From the NCBI GenBank assembly GCA_018262455.1, contig JAGSPR010000425.1, positions 1-5,566 on the forward strand: a DNA stretch of 5,566 nucleotides, given 5' to 3'. The translations under genes were made by a program, and so were the position numbers. Source of the stretch: Deltaproteobacteria bacterium (lineage in GTDB: Bacteria > Myxococcota > Polyangia > Haliangiales > Haliangiaceae). The notes under the pieces were generated by a model, which saw only the letters and a list, made by a program, of their open reading frames with translations, did no database searches and had not been told where the DNA came from. Positions 1-5,130 of the stretch are shown here, piece by piece (position 1 is the first letter of the stretch; each line of letters opens with the position of its first letter).

Positions 1-66
1 AGCCGTTCCGAGCATCCCGGTCATCATCACGGTCGCGATCGCGACGACTCGATTGAACATGTTCAT
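1..66 (-). CDS. N-terminus of a divergent exported protein (partial)
   Basis: On the minus strand an ATG at 66-64 opens a frame that stays open to the window edge and gives 22 residues, MNMFNRVVAIATVMM followed by TGMLGTA. A short n-region with one arginine and then a run of small and hydrophobic residues is the start of a Sec-type signal peptide. A clear ribosome binding site, AGGAGA, lies at 78-73, six bases before this ATG, which favours it over the ATG at 60-58. The cleavage site and the mature protein lie outside the window, so the function cannot be named. The gene is transcribed away from the lipoprotein gene to its right and shares the intergenic region 67-228 with it. Confidence 0.72.
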   Translation of the reverse strand, partial: MNMFNRVVAIATVMMTGMLGTA

Positions 67-228
67 CTTGATTCTCCTGTTCGAAAATTTGAGCGGACTA
101 TACTCATCTGCGAGGCAGCACGCCGATTCAGGACCGGTTGCGTTTCGGCGGATCAGCTGCCAGGAAAGCAGCGCTTGGTGACCACACAGACGGATCTCGT
201 TGAAACCGGACGCGGGCTCGCGAGTCCC
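67..228. promoter_or_regulatory. Divergent intergenic region with back-to-back -10-like boxes
   Basis: This stretch separates two genes read in opposite directions and should hold both promoters. The sequence ACTATACT at 97-104 gives TATACT on the plus strand (99-104) and TATAGT on the minus strand (102-97), each matching the -10 consensus TATAAT at five of six positions. A minus-strand start about seven bases further on would give a leader of roughly 25 nt that includes the AGGAGA site. I see no convincing -35 hexamer at 16-18 bp for either direction, so the promoters are only suggested. The plus-strand site AGGAAAG at 162-168 is the ribosome binding site candidate for the lipoprotein gene if that gene starts at TTG 175 or GTG 178. 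Confidence 0.35.
73..78 (-). promoter_or_regulatory. Ribosome binding site of the divergent gene
   Basis: The minus strand reads AGGAGA here, followed by six bases and then the ATG at 66. It is the best Shine-Dalgarno match with good spacing in the window, and it decides the start of the left-edge gene. Confidence 0.7.
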
Positions 229-1593
229 ATGGACGTGCGCCTCAGATCTCGATTCACGACGGTCGTTGCGATTGCCTGGTTGGCAGCTTGTGGCGGAACG
301 CCCCAGGCGGGAACCGCGCCCATCGGCGGGCTCCGAGCGAGCACCGACGCTCCCGCGCCGCCGCGCAAACCCGACCCAGACCTGAACCCGCGGGCCCCAG
401 CGCGGTTGCTCGCGATCGACTGGACCACCGTCAAGATCACCACCGAAGCGGACGCGCTCGCGCTCTGGGATCGCATCGCCCCGAACGGGGCCGACTGGAA
501 CGAGAAGCTCGCCGAGATCCCGAGCGGGCTCGACAGGGCGCTCGCGCTCGCGCTGCTGCGCGCCGGGAACTTCCGGTGCATGCCCGCACGCCCGCCACGC
601 GACTGCCTGGCGCCCCAGTTCGATGTCCAGGAGCCGGCGGCAACCGACGGGCTGGCCGATCCGTGCCTGCGCCGCCTGCTCGCGATGTGGGCGATCGATC
701 AGCTCGAGCCCGAGGACGTGCCGAGCGTGATGGACGCGCTGCGTGCGATCGTCGTGATCCCACCTCCCGAGTCGCAGCTCGTGGTCGCCGCGATCCACCT
801 CGTGCCCGAGGCCGATCACGTCCACCGGCTGGAGCTGCTCGCGCTCACGAATCAGGCCGGCCAGCGCGAGCTGGCCGATGCCAACGTGGGCACGCTCGAT
901 GAGCCCCACCTGATCGAGGCCGTCACGAAGCATCACATCGATGGAGCCCTCGACGGGCTCTCCGCCACCGCTCATCGCTCGACCTACCTCGCGGCGATCA
1001 ACGACGAGGCACTGACGAGCAAGGCCCGCGCCAACGCGATCACCGAGCTCACGTCAGACGATGACAAGCTCGCACCCGAGGTTCACGCGGCGCTGGTGAA
1101 GGCGACGAGCTCGCGGTCCTGTCCGGTCGCGGCCAGGGCCGTCCAGGCGCTCGACCTGCATGGCGATCACAAGTACCTCCCGAAGCGCCCGAACGTGCGC
1201 GCCATCGAGCCGATGATGCGCGCCCTGTGCGTGCTCGCGAGCTACGAGCAGCTCCAGCGCGCGGACGAGAGCTCGCTGCTGGCGACCTACGTCCCGGCCA
1301 AAGGGCTCGAGCGGATCTCGGTCGAGTACGATGCGCTGGCCGGCGTCGACGACGATGACAATCGCGATGGCGATGGCGACCCGCACACCCGGCACAGCGC
1401 GGAGCTCGTGCCCCGTGATGACCAGCTGGTGGTCCCCGAGATCGAGGACTTCGGGCGCGCGCTGCAGCACTGCAAGGGCACCGTCTGCACATCCGACGAC
1501 CGCCAGTTCCAGCTCGGCTGGAAGACGATCGGCGGCGAGCTCCGGCTCTACCGCCTCGAGATCATCGAGCGCCCCCCCTGTCCACGCTCGTAA
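229..1593 (+). CDS. Lipoprotein of unknown function, helical body with Asp-rich loop
   Basis: From ATG 229 the frame gives 454 residues. Residues 1-21 are a lipoprotein signal peptide: basic n-region MDVRLRSR, hydrophobic FTTVVAIAW, and lipobox LAAC with the lipidated cysteine at 21. A short Pro/Ala/Thr-rich linker follows (about 22-50), then a long Ala/Leu-rich, mostly helical body whose spacing recalls helical-repeat (HEAT-like) folds; no family is recognised. Residues 374-385 (DDDDNRDGDGDP) are an acidic loop resembling calcium-binding DxDxDG segments. A cysteine pair sits near the C-terminus (C415 and C420 in CKGTVC). The start is uncertain: ATG 229 gives a signal peptide of normal length but has no Shine-Dalgarno site, while TTG 175 and GTG 178 follow AGGAAAG (162-168) by 6 and 9 bases and would put 17 or 18 residues in front. 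The product is probably anchored in the inner or outer membrane. Confidence 0.8.
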   Translation: MDVRLRSRFTTVVAIAWLAACGGTPQAGTAPIGGLRASTDAPAPPRKPDPDLNPRAPARLLAIDWTTVKITTEADALALWDRIAPNGADWNEKLAEIPSGLDRALALALLRAGNFRCMPARPPRDCLAPQFDVQEPAATDGLADPCLRRLLAMWAIDQLEPEDVPSVMDALRAIVVIPPPESQLVVAAIHLVPEADHVHRLELLALTNQAGQRELADANVGTLDEPHLIEAVTKHHIDGALDGLSATAHRSTYLAAINDEALTSKARANAITELTSDDDKLAPEVHAALVKATSSRSCPVAARAVQALDLHGDHKYLPKRPNVRAIEPMMRALCVLASYEQLQRADESSLLATYVPAKGLERISVEYDALAGVDDDDNRDGDGDPHTRHSAELVPRDDQLVVPEIEDFGRALQHCKGTVCTSDDRQFQLGWKTIGGELRLYRLEIIERPPCPRS

Positions 1594-1663
1594 GCTGGAC
1601 AAATTGCGTGAACTCTCAACCGGTTGGAGCGGAGGCGTGGATCTCGCGCCCAGCTGTGGCACC

Positions 1664-1999
1664 ATGAGGACCGTGTCGCTCCCCCGCTGGCTCGGCGTCC
1701 TGACCCTCGGCTCGCTCGTGGCGCTCGGCGTCGCGTTCGGTGGTGCCGCAGAGGCGCAGGCCTTCAAGCCGCGCGGCGGCACCAAACCTCCCGCCACCCC
1801 GACCAAGAAGGCGACGCCCCCGGCAGCGGCCGCCACCAAGAAGCAACCGACCCGCACGACGGGGGCCACCACCCCACGCCGGGGCACGTCGAAGGTCGTC
1901 GCGAAGAAGAAGCCCCGGATCATTGCGAAGTCGAAGAAGGACGTCGTCGTGATCGATGAGGACGACGAGGACGACGTCATCATCCGCGACGACGATTGA
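1664..1999 (+). CDS. Small secreted protein with basic body and acidic tail
   Basis: The frame gives 111 residues. Residues 1-33 form a Sec signal peptide: MRTVSLPRW, a hydrophobic core (LGVLTLGSLVALGVAF), and a likely cleavage after AQA at 31-33. The mature part (34-111) is low-complexity and probably disordered. Residues 34-92 are rich in Lys, Arg, Pro, Thr and Ala with several KK/KKK clusters; residues 93-111 (DVVVIDEDDEDDVIIRDDD) carry a dense negative charge. It has no cysteine and no recognisable domain. ATG 1664 lacks a nearby ribosome binding site. An in-frame GTG at 1637 lies seven bases after GGAG (1626-1629) and would add nine residues (VDLAPSCGT, the first read as Met), so it is a real alternative. 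The gene is 70 nt downstream of the lipoprotein gene and may share its transcript. The function is unknown; binding to charged polymers of the envelope is only a guess. Confidence 0.7.
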   Translation: MRTVSLPRWLGVLTLGSLVALGVAFGGAAEAQAFKPRGGTKPPATPTKKATPPAAAATKKQPTRTTGATTPRRGTSKVVAKKKPRIIAKSKKDVVVIDEDDEDDVIIRDDD

Positions 2000-2036
2000 C
2001 CGGCGTTCGTTGATCGCGCCCCACCGTGCGCAGCCA

Positions 2037-2058
2037 ATCGATCGGCAGATCGATCGGC
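2037..2058. repeat. Tandem 10-bp direct repeat upstream of ftsQ
   Basis: ATCGATCGGC occurs at 2037-2046 and again at 2049-2058, separated by AG, for a period of 12 bp. It lies in the 192-nt gap between the small secreted protein and ftsQ. ATCGATC-type words are common in this GC-rich sequence, so the repeat may have no function. Confidence 0.4.
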
Positions 2059-2147
2059 GCCGCACGTCTGTTCAGTCAGCGTGCGCCGAGCGGGGGGCGT
2101 GTCGGGAGAGGTGATCTCCGTCGAGCATGAACTGATCCGGAGTGTCT

Positions 2148-2165
2148 CCAAAAAATTGCCCAGGT
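2148..2165 (+). promoter_or_regulatory. 18-bp element shared with the ftsZ leader, ftsQ copy
   Basis: CCAAAAAATTGCCCAGGT ends 26 nt before the ftsQ ATG. It matches the element at 5066-5083 in 16 of 18 positions, both differences being A/G transitions, and a GATC follows within one base in both. TTGCCC (2156-2161) matches the -35 consensus TTGACA at four of six positions, and the A-tract before it resembles an UP element. TATTTG at 2180-2185 lies 18 bp further on as a poor -10 candidate. It could be a promoter for ftsQA or the site of a regulator; the sequence alone does not decide. Confidence 0.5.
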
Positions 2166-2191
2166 GATCAGCGCATGCGTATTTGCCAACT

Positions 2192-3139
2192 ATGGATCGA
2201 TCTCGCCGTGGGGGCGCAGGACCAGCCGGCAGACCGCCGAGCGCGCCGCCGGCCGCCTCGCGCCTGACCCTCCGCGGCAAGAAGAATCGCAGGCGGCCTG
2301 CCTCGGTCTGGACGCGCGTGCCAGGTCCCCGCGTGATCGCCGATGCGTGCGGCCGCGCGGCTCGCCGCTCGTTACCGGCCCTCGCTGCAACGGCTGCGCT
2401 CACGGCGGTCGGCGGCGGTCTGTGGCTGGGATACCACTTCGTGACGACGTCCTCGCGGTTCGCGATCGACGACATCCAGGTCCACGGCACCTCGCGGGTG
2501 TCAGCCGACGAGGTCCGCGCTGCCCTGCCGGTGAAGGTGGGCGACAACGTGTTCACCGCGAACCTCGACGGGATCTCGGAGCAGGTGCTCGCGCACCCGT
2601 GGGTCGCCGCGGCCGAGGTGCATCGGATCCTGCCCCACACGGTCGTGGTCGACATCCGCGAGTACGAGGCGGTCGCGATGGTGACGCTGCCGAGCGCGTC
2701 TGGCAGTGACCTCTACCTGGTCGACGGCCTCGGACACCCGTTCAAGCGTGCCGATGTCGACGCCGGTGAGGGCGCCGGGCTCCCGATCGTGACCGGCATC
2801 GAGCGCGCGGCCTATCAGCGCGATCCGGCCACCTCGGCACTGACGATCACCAGCGCGCTCGCCGTGCTCGACCGCTGGCGCGCGTCCGACTCCTCCGCCG
2901 AACGTCCCGCGATCGGCGAGATCCACGTCGACGCACACGGCGGCCTCACCCTCCGCTCCTACGACCACGGCACCGCGATCCAGATCGGTCAGCCCGGCAA
3001 CGCCGAGGACCTCACCGGCCGGATGCGCACCTTCGATACCGCGTGGGCCGAGCTCACCGACACCGAACGTATGCGCGCTCGCGCGATCCACCTCGACGCC
3101 CGCCCTGACCACGTCATCGTCGCCTTTGCGAAGGACTAG
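2192..3139 (+). CDS. ftsQ: Cell division protein FtsQ
   Basis: The gene gives 315 residues, within the usual FtsQ/DivIB range. FtsQ is a bitopic inner-membrane protein that links early and late divisome parts, normally through FtsB/FtsL. The N-terminal 60 residues form a basic, Pro/Arg-rich cytoplasmic tail (GKKNRRRP at 29-36). One membrane helix follows at about 61-84 (LPALAATAALTAVGGGLWLGY). A POTRA domain occupies about 90-157, starting FAIDDIQVHGTSRVSADEV and including DNVFTANLDGI and HPWVAAAEVHRILPHTVVVDI, the typical FtsQ pattern. The beta domain after it includes LYLVDGLGHPFKR and LPIVTGIE. ATG 2192 is preferred over the in-frame TTG at 2183; neither has a Shine-Dalgarno site at normal spacing. 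The stop lies 11 nt before ftsA, so the two genes form an operon. No mur or ddl gene lies directly upstream. Confidence 0.95.
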   Translation: MDRSRRGGAGPAGRPPSAPPAASRLTLRGKKNRRRPASVWTRVPGPRVIADACGRAARRSLPALAATAALTAVGGGLWLGYHFVTTSSRFAIDDIQVHGTSRVSADEVRAALPVKVGDNVFTANLDGISEQVLAHPWVAAAEVHRILPHTVVVDIREYEAVAMVTLPSASGSDLYLVDGLGHPFKRADVDAGEGAGLPIVTGIERAAYQRDPATSALTITSALAVLDRWRASDSSAERPAIGEIHVDAHGGLTLRSYDHGTAIQIGQPGNAEDLTGRMRTFDTAWAELTDTERMRARAIHLDARPDHVIVAFAKD

Positions 3140-3150
3140 AAGCAGCACCT

Positions 3151-4389
3151 ATGGCCAAGCCCCGAAGCTCCAAGAGCAGCGAGATCATCGTCGGACTCGA
3201 CATCGGCACCACCAAGATCGCCTGCATCGCAGGTGAGGTGACCGAGGATGGCGTCGACATCATCGGCATCGGGACCGCGCCGTCGAAGGGCTTGCGCCGC
3301 GGCTACGTCGTCAACATCGACGCGACGGTGGCCTCGATCCAGCAGGCGGTCGACGAGGCCGAGAACATGGCCGGCTGCGAGATCACCACGGTCTATGCCG
3401 CGATCTCCGGCGCCCACGTGCGAGGGCTCAACTCGAACGGCATCGTTGCGGTCAAGGACAAGGAAGTCCGCGACTCCGACATCGCGCGCGTGATCGACCA
3501 GGCCAAGGCCGTCGCGATCCCGATGGACCGCGAGGTGCTCCACGTCCTGCCGCAGCAGTACGTGGTCGATGATCAGGACGGGATCCGCGATCCGCTCGGG
3601 ATGGCGGGCGTCCGGCTCGAGGCCAAGGTCCACATCGTGACCACGGCCGTCGCGTCGGCGCAGAACGTCATCAAGTGCGCGAACCGCTGCAACCTCCAGG
3701 TCGCCGACATCGTGCTCGAGTCGCTGGCCTCGTCGCAGGCCGTGCTGGAGGACGACGAGAAGGAGCTCGGCGTCGCCGTCATCGACATCGGCGGAGGGAC
3801 CTGCGACATCATGGTCTACGCCGATGGGGCGATCGTCCACACGTCGGTGCTGCCGCTGGGAGGGGGGCACGTCACCAACGACATCGCGACCGTGCTGCGC
3901 ACGCCACTCGACTCCGCCGAGAAGATCAAGAAGAAGTACGGCTGCGCGTGGCGCGGCCTCGTCGATGCCAACGACAAGATGGAGGTCCCCTCGGTCGGCG
4001 GCCGCGGCCCGCGCGTGATCCCGCGGATGGAGCTGGTCGAGGTGATCGAGCCACGCATCGAGGAGATCTTCGAGCACATCAAGAAGGAGCTGATGCGCAC
4101 CGGCTTCTACGATGGCCTCGCCGCGGGCATCGTGCTCACCGGCGGCGCGACCGCCATGGAGGGCGTCAGCGAGATCGCCGAGCAGGTCCTCGATCTGCCG
4201 GTCCGCCGCGGCGCACCCACCCGGATCGGCGGGCTCGTCGACGTCGTGCGCTCGCCCGCTTACTCCACCGGCGTCGGGCTCGTCATGTTCGGCGCCGTGC
4301 AGGGCAAGATGATCCAGCTCCCGAACCGGGGCGACGACCGGCAGGGGATGTTCAAGCGCGCGTGGAGCCGGCTGGCTGAGATCTTCTGA
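3151..4389 (+). CDS. ftsA: Cell division protein FtsA
   Basis: The gene gives 412 residues, a normal FtsA length. FtsA is an actin-family ATPase that polymerises on the inner face of the membrane, binds the FtsZ C-terminal peptide and anchors the ring. The phosphate-1 motif is at 17-22 (DIGTTK), the phosphate-2 motif at 212-219 (DIGGGTCD), and the adenosine motif near 327-334 (IVLTGGAT). The FtsA-specific 1C (SHS2-type) subdomain follows the first strands, about residues 82-165, with AAISGAHVRGLNSNGIVAV. Residues 400-412 (MFKRAWSRLAEIF) form the amphipathic membrane-targeting helix at the very C-terminus. Cys218 stands where many FtsA proteins have a second threonine (GGGTTD), which is probably a tolerated change. 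ATG 3151 gives the expected N-terminus; the best upstream match, AGAAG at 3138-3142, is weak. Translation may be coupled to ftsQ. Confidence 0.97.
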   Translation: MAKPRSSKSSEIIVGLDIGTTKIACIAGEVTEDGVDIIGIGTAPSKGLRRGYVVNIDATVASIQQAVDEAENMAGCEITTVYAAISGAHVRGLNSNGIVAVKDKEVRDSDIARVIDQAKAVAIPMDREVLHVLPQQYVVDDQDGIRDPLGMAGVRLEAKVHIVTTAVASAQNVIKCANRCNLQVADIVLESLASSQAVLEDDEKELGVAVIDIGGGTCDIMVYADGAIVHTSVLPLGGGHVTNDIATVLRTPLDSAEKIKKKYGCAWRGLVDANDKMEVPSVGGRGPRVIPRMELVEVIEPRIEEIFEHIKKELMRTGFYDGLAAGIVLTGGATAMEGVSEIAEQVLDLPVRRGAPTRIGGLVDVVRSPAYSTGVGLVMFGAVQGKMIQLPNRGDDRQGMFKRAWSRLAEIF

Positions 4390-4447
4390 ACCGCGCGTAC
4401 CCCAGCCGTACCCCGGACGGTCCTTCGATCTGAGTACGGTTCCGGCG

Positions 4448-4651
4448 ATGTTCGACAAGCGCCTGGGCCAGGAGGGAGTGACGCGAGCCCCGAGGACGCC
4501 AACGGAGTCGCGCGTCTGGCAGCGGATCGGCGATGCCGAGATCAGCCGCTCGCACGATCGGGTCGAGGTTCGCCACGGCGATCAGACGCTCGCGCTCGCG
4601 CTCGGCGATGCTCGGATCCTCGCCGCGGCGCTGCTCCAGCTCACCCGGTAG
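4448..4651 (+). CDS. Possible small protein between ftsA and ftsZ (67 aa)
   Basis: An ATG at 4448 opens a 67-residue frame ending at TAG 4651, 58 nt after ftsA. Third codon positions are G or C in roughly 86 % of codons, as in the neighbouring real genes, and the composition is not the Arg/Ser/Pro-rich pattern of the shadow frames around it. The N-terminal third (MFDKRLGQEG and on) is polar. Residues 24-54 look like beta strands with alternating hydrophobics (VWQRIGDAEISRS, RVEVRHGDQTLALAL), and the end (DARILAAALLQLTR) looks helical. There is no signal peptide or membrane helix. The ribosome binding site before ATG is poor. A perfect AGGAGG lies inside the frame at 4470-4475, only two bases before an in-frame GTG (4478). 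No family is recognised; it may be a lineage-specific cytoplasmic protein. Confidence 0.45.
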   Translation: MFDKRLGQEGVTRAPRTPTESRVWQRIGDAEISRSHDRVEVRHGDQTLALALGDARILAAALLQLTR

Positions 4652-4729
4652 GCCCGAGCTGAGCCGATCGACGCCGGCCTCAACCGCCGATCAAGCGGAG
4701 CTGGAACGTGGGCTGCACGTGGATCCCCC

Positions 4730-4900
4730 ATGACGACCACGACCATGGGAGAGCTCGTCGCCGAGCTGTTCGACAGGTACGAGCGCTGCTTCCATGACGA
4801 GGCCCTCGCCGCCCGCGCAACGCAGGCGACGCTCACGGAGGTGCTGCGTGCCTCCGAGTGGCGCCGCCGGGCGATCGAGCGGCGTCACCGCCCTCGATGA
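4730..4900 (+). CDS. Possible small helical protein upstream of ftsZ (56 aa)
   Basis: ATG 4730 to TGA 4900 gives a 56-residue frame beginning MTTTTMGELVAELFDRYERC. Third positions are G or C in about 87 % of codons. The protein reads as two amphipathic helices: GELVAELFDRYERCF (7-21) and ALAARATQATLTEVLRASEW (25-44), joined by HDE, then a very basic tail (45-56, RRRAIERRHRPR). It has one cysteine (C20), no signal peptide and no membrane helix. An internal ATG at 4745 (codon 6) is a possible alternative start; neither has a good ribosome binding site. A DNA- or protein-binding role would fit the helices and basic tail but is only a guess. It is the last reading frame before the ftsZ leader. 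Confidence 0.45.
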   Translation: MTTTTMGELVAELFDRYERCFHDEALAARATQATLTEVLRASEWRRRAIERRHRPR

Positions 4901-5003
4901 GCGCGCAGGCCGATGCGTCATCGGCGCACGGGGCGCGCCCGCGCGCGTCGGTCGCGCACGTCGACGCGTGCGAGCTCCGCAAGGCGAACTGTGGTGGTTT
5001 GTA

Positions 5004-5029
5004 GGTCGCGGAGATTAATCTTCGCGGCC
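5004..5029 (+). promoter_or_regulatory. Strong hairpin / near-palindrome upstream of ftsZ
   Basis: The left arm GGTCGCGGAGA (5004-5014) pairs with the right arm TCTTCGCGGCC (5019-5029) around a TTAA loop. As RNA this is an 11-bp stem with nine Watson-Crick and two G-U pairs and no bulge. As DNA the core AGATTAATCT (5012-5021) is a perfect 10-bp palindrome, so a dimeric regulator could bind it. A long U-run is absent after the stem (only AUUUCG), so it is a poor intrinsic terminator. It could instead end or attenuate transcripts coming from ftsA, protect a processed ftsZ mRNA 5' end, or act as an operator. Confidence 0.55.
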
Positions 5030-5065
5030 ATTTCGAGATCGCAAGAAAACATGGCGTGGTTGCGC

Positions 5066-5083
5066 CCAAAAAGTTGCCCGGGT
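5066..5083 (+). promoter_or_regulatory. 18-bp element shared with the ftsQ upstream region, ftsZ copy
   Basis: CCAAAAAGTTGCCCGGGT matches the element before ftsQ (2148-2165) in 16 of 18 positions. TTGCCC at 5074-5079 is in the position of a -35 box; CATATG (5098-5103), 18 bp further, is a weak -10 candidate. A start near 5110 would give a short leader that just contains the ftsZ ribosome binding site. The element ends 47 nt before ATG 5131. Confidence 0.5.
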
Positions 5084-5112
5084 CGATCGAGGCCTTTCAT
5101 ATGGGGCGAGCA

Positions 5113-5119
5113 GGGGGAG
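5113..5119 (+). promoter_or_regulatory. Ribosome binding site of ftsZ
   Basis: GGGGGAG is followed after 11 bases by ATG 5131. The spacing is slightly long. It supports 5131 over the in-frame ATG at 5101, which lies upstream of this site. Confidence 0.5.
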
Positions 5120-5130
5120 TAACCAAGACC

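Larger units (their letters stand above)
4901..5130 (+). promoter_or_regulatory. ftsZ leader and promoter region
   Basis: These 230 nt hold no convincing gene on either strand. The first half is extremely GC-rich and includes CGCACG (4955-4960) and CGTGCG (4967-4972), a short inverted repeat. From about 4990 the base composition becomes more mixed, as expected of a regulatory region. It contains the strong hairpin at 5004-5029, an A-rich patch (GCAAGAAAACATGG, 5041-5054), the shared 18-bp element at 5066-5083 and the ftsZ ribosome binding site. A dedicated ftsZ promoter here would explain how ftsZ is expressed despite the long distance from ftsA. Confidence 0.55.

Noticed and set aside
1596..1613. 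Possible third copy of the shared 18-bp element (around ACAAATTGCG)
   Set aside because: Aligned on TTGC it matches at only about 8 of 18 positions.
1617..1626. Perfect 10-bp palindrome CAACCGGTTG before the small secreted protein gene
   Set aside because: It is a single short palindrome without further symmetry or a second copy; chance is a sufficient explanation.
1331..1663. Upstream extension of the small secreted protein frame to 1331
   Set aside because: It overlaps the end of the lipoprotein gene in another frame and would bury the signal peptide. The true start is ATG 1664 or GTG 1637.
2061..2085. CGCACG...CGTGCG inverted repeats before ftsQ (2061-2085) and before ftsZ (4955-4972)
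   Set aside because: Both gaps carry the same six-base arms, but the loops differ (13 and 6 nt) and such GC-rich words are expected to recur here. Not strong enough to call.
1054..2655. A 533-residue open frame on the minus strand
   Set aside because: It crosses the lipoprotein gene, the small secreted gene, the gap and the first half of ftsQ in antisense. The product is low-complexity and overlaps the well-supported FtsQ POTRA domain.
4396..4439. CGTACCCC direct repeat (4396-4403, 4407-4414) and CCGTAC/GTACGG inverted repeat (4406-4411, 4434-4439) after ftsA
   Set aside because: The arms are six bases with a 22-nt loop and no U-run follows, so it is not a convincing terminator.
3136..4458. 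A 440-residue open frame on the minus strand spanning ftsA
   Set aside because: It lies wholly opposite a certain ftsA gene. At this GC content the antisense frame stays open through codon bias, and its Asp/His/Arg/Leu-rich product has no recognisable domain.
5052..5065. A sigma-54-like promoter (TGGCGTGGTTGCGC) before ftsZ
   Set aside because: The GG and GC elements are not separated by the required ten bases, so the spacing rule fails.
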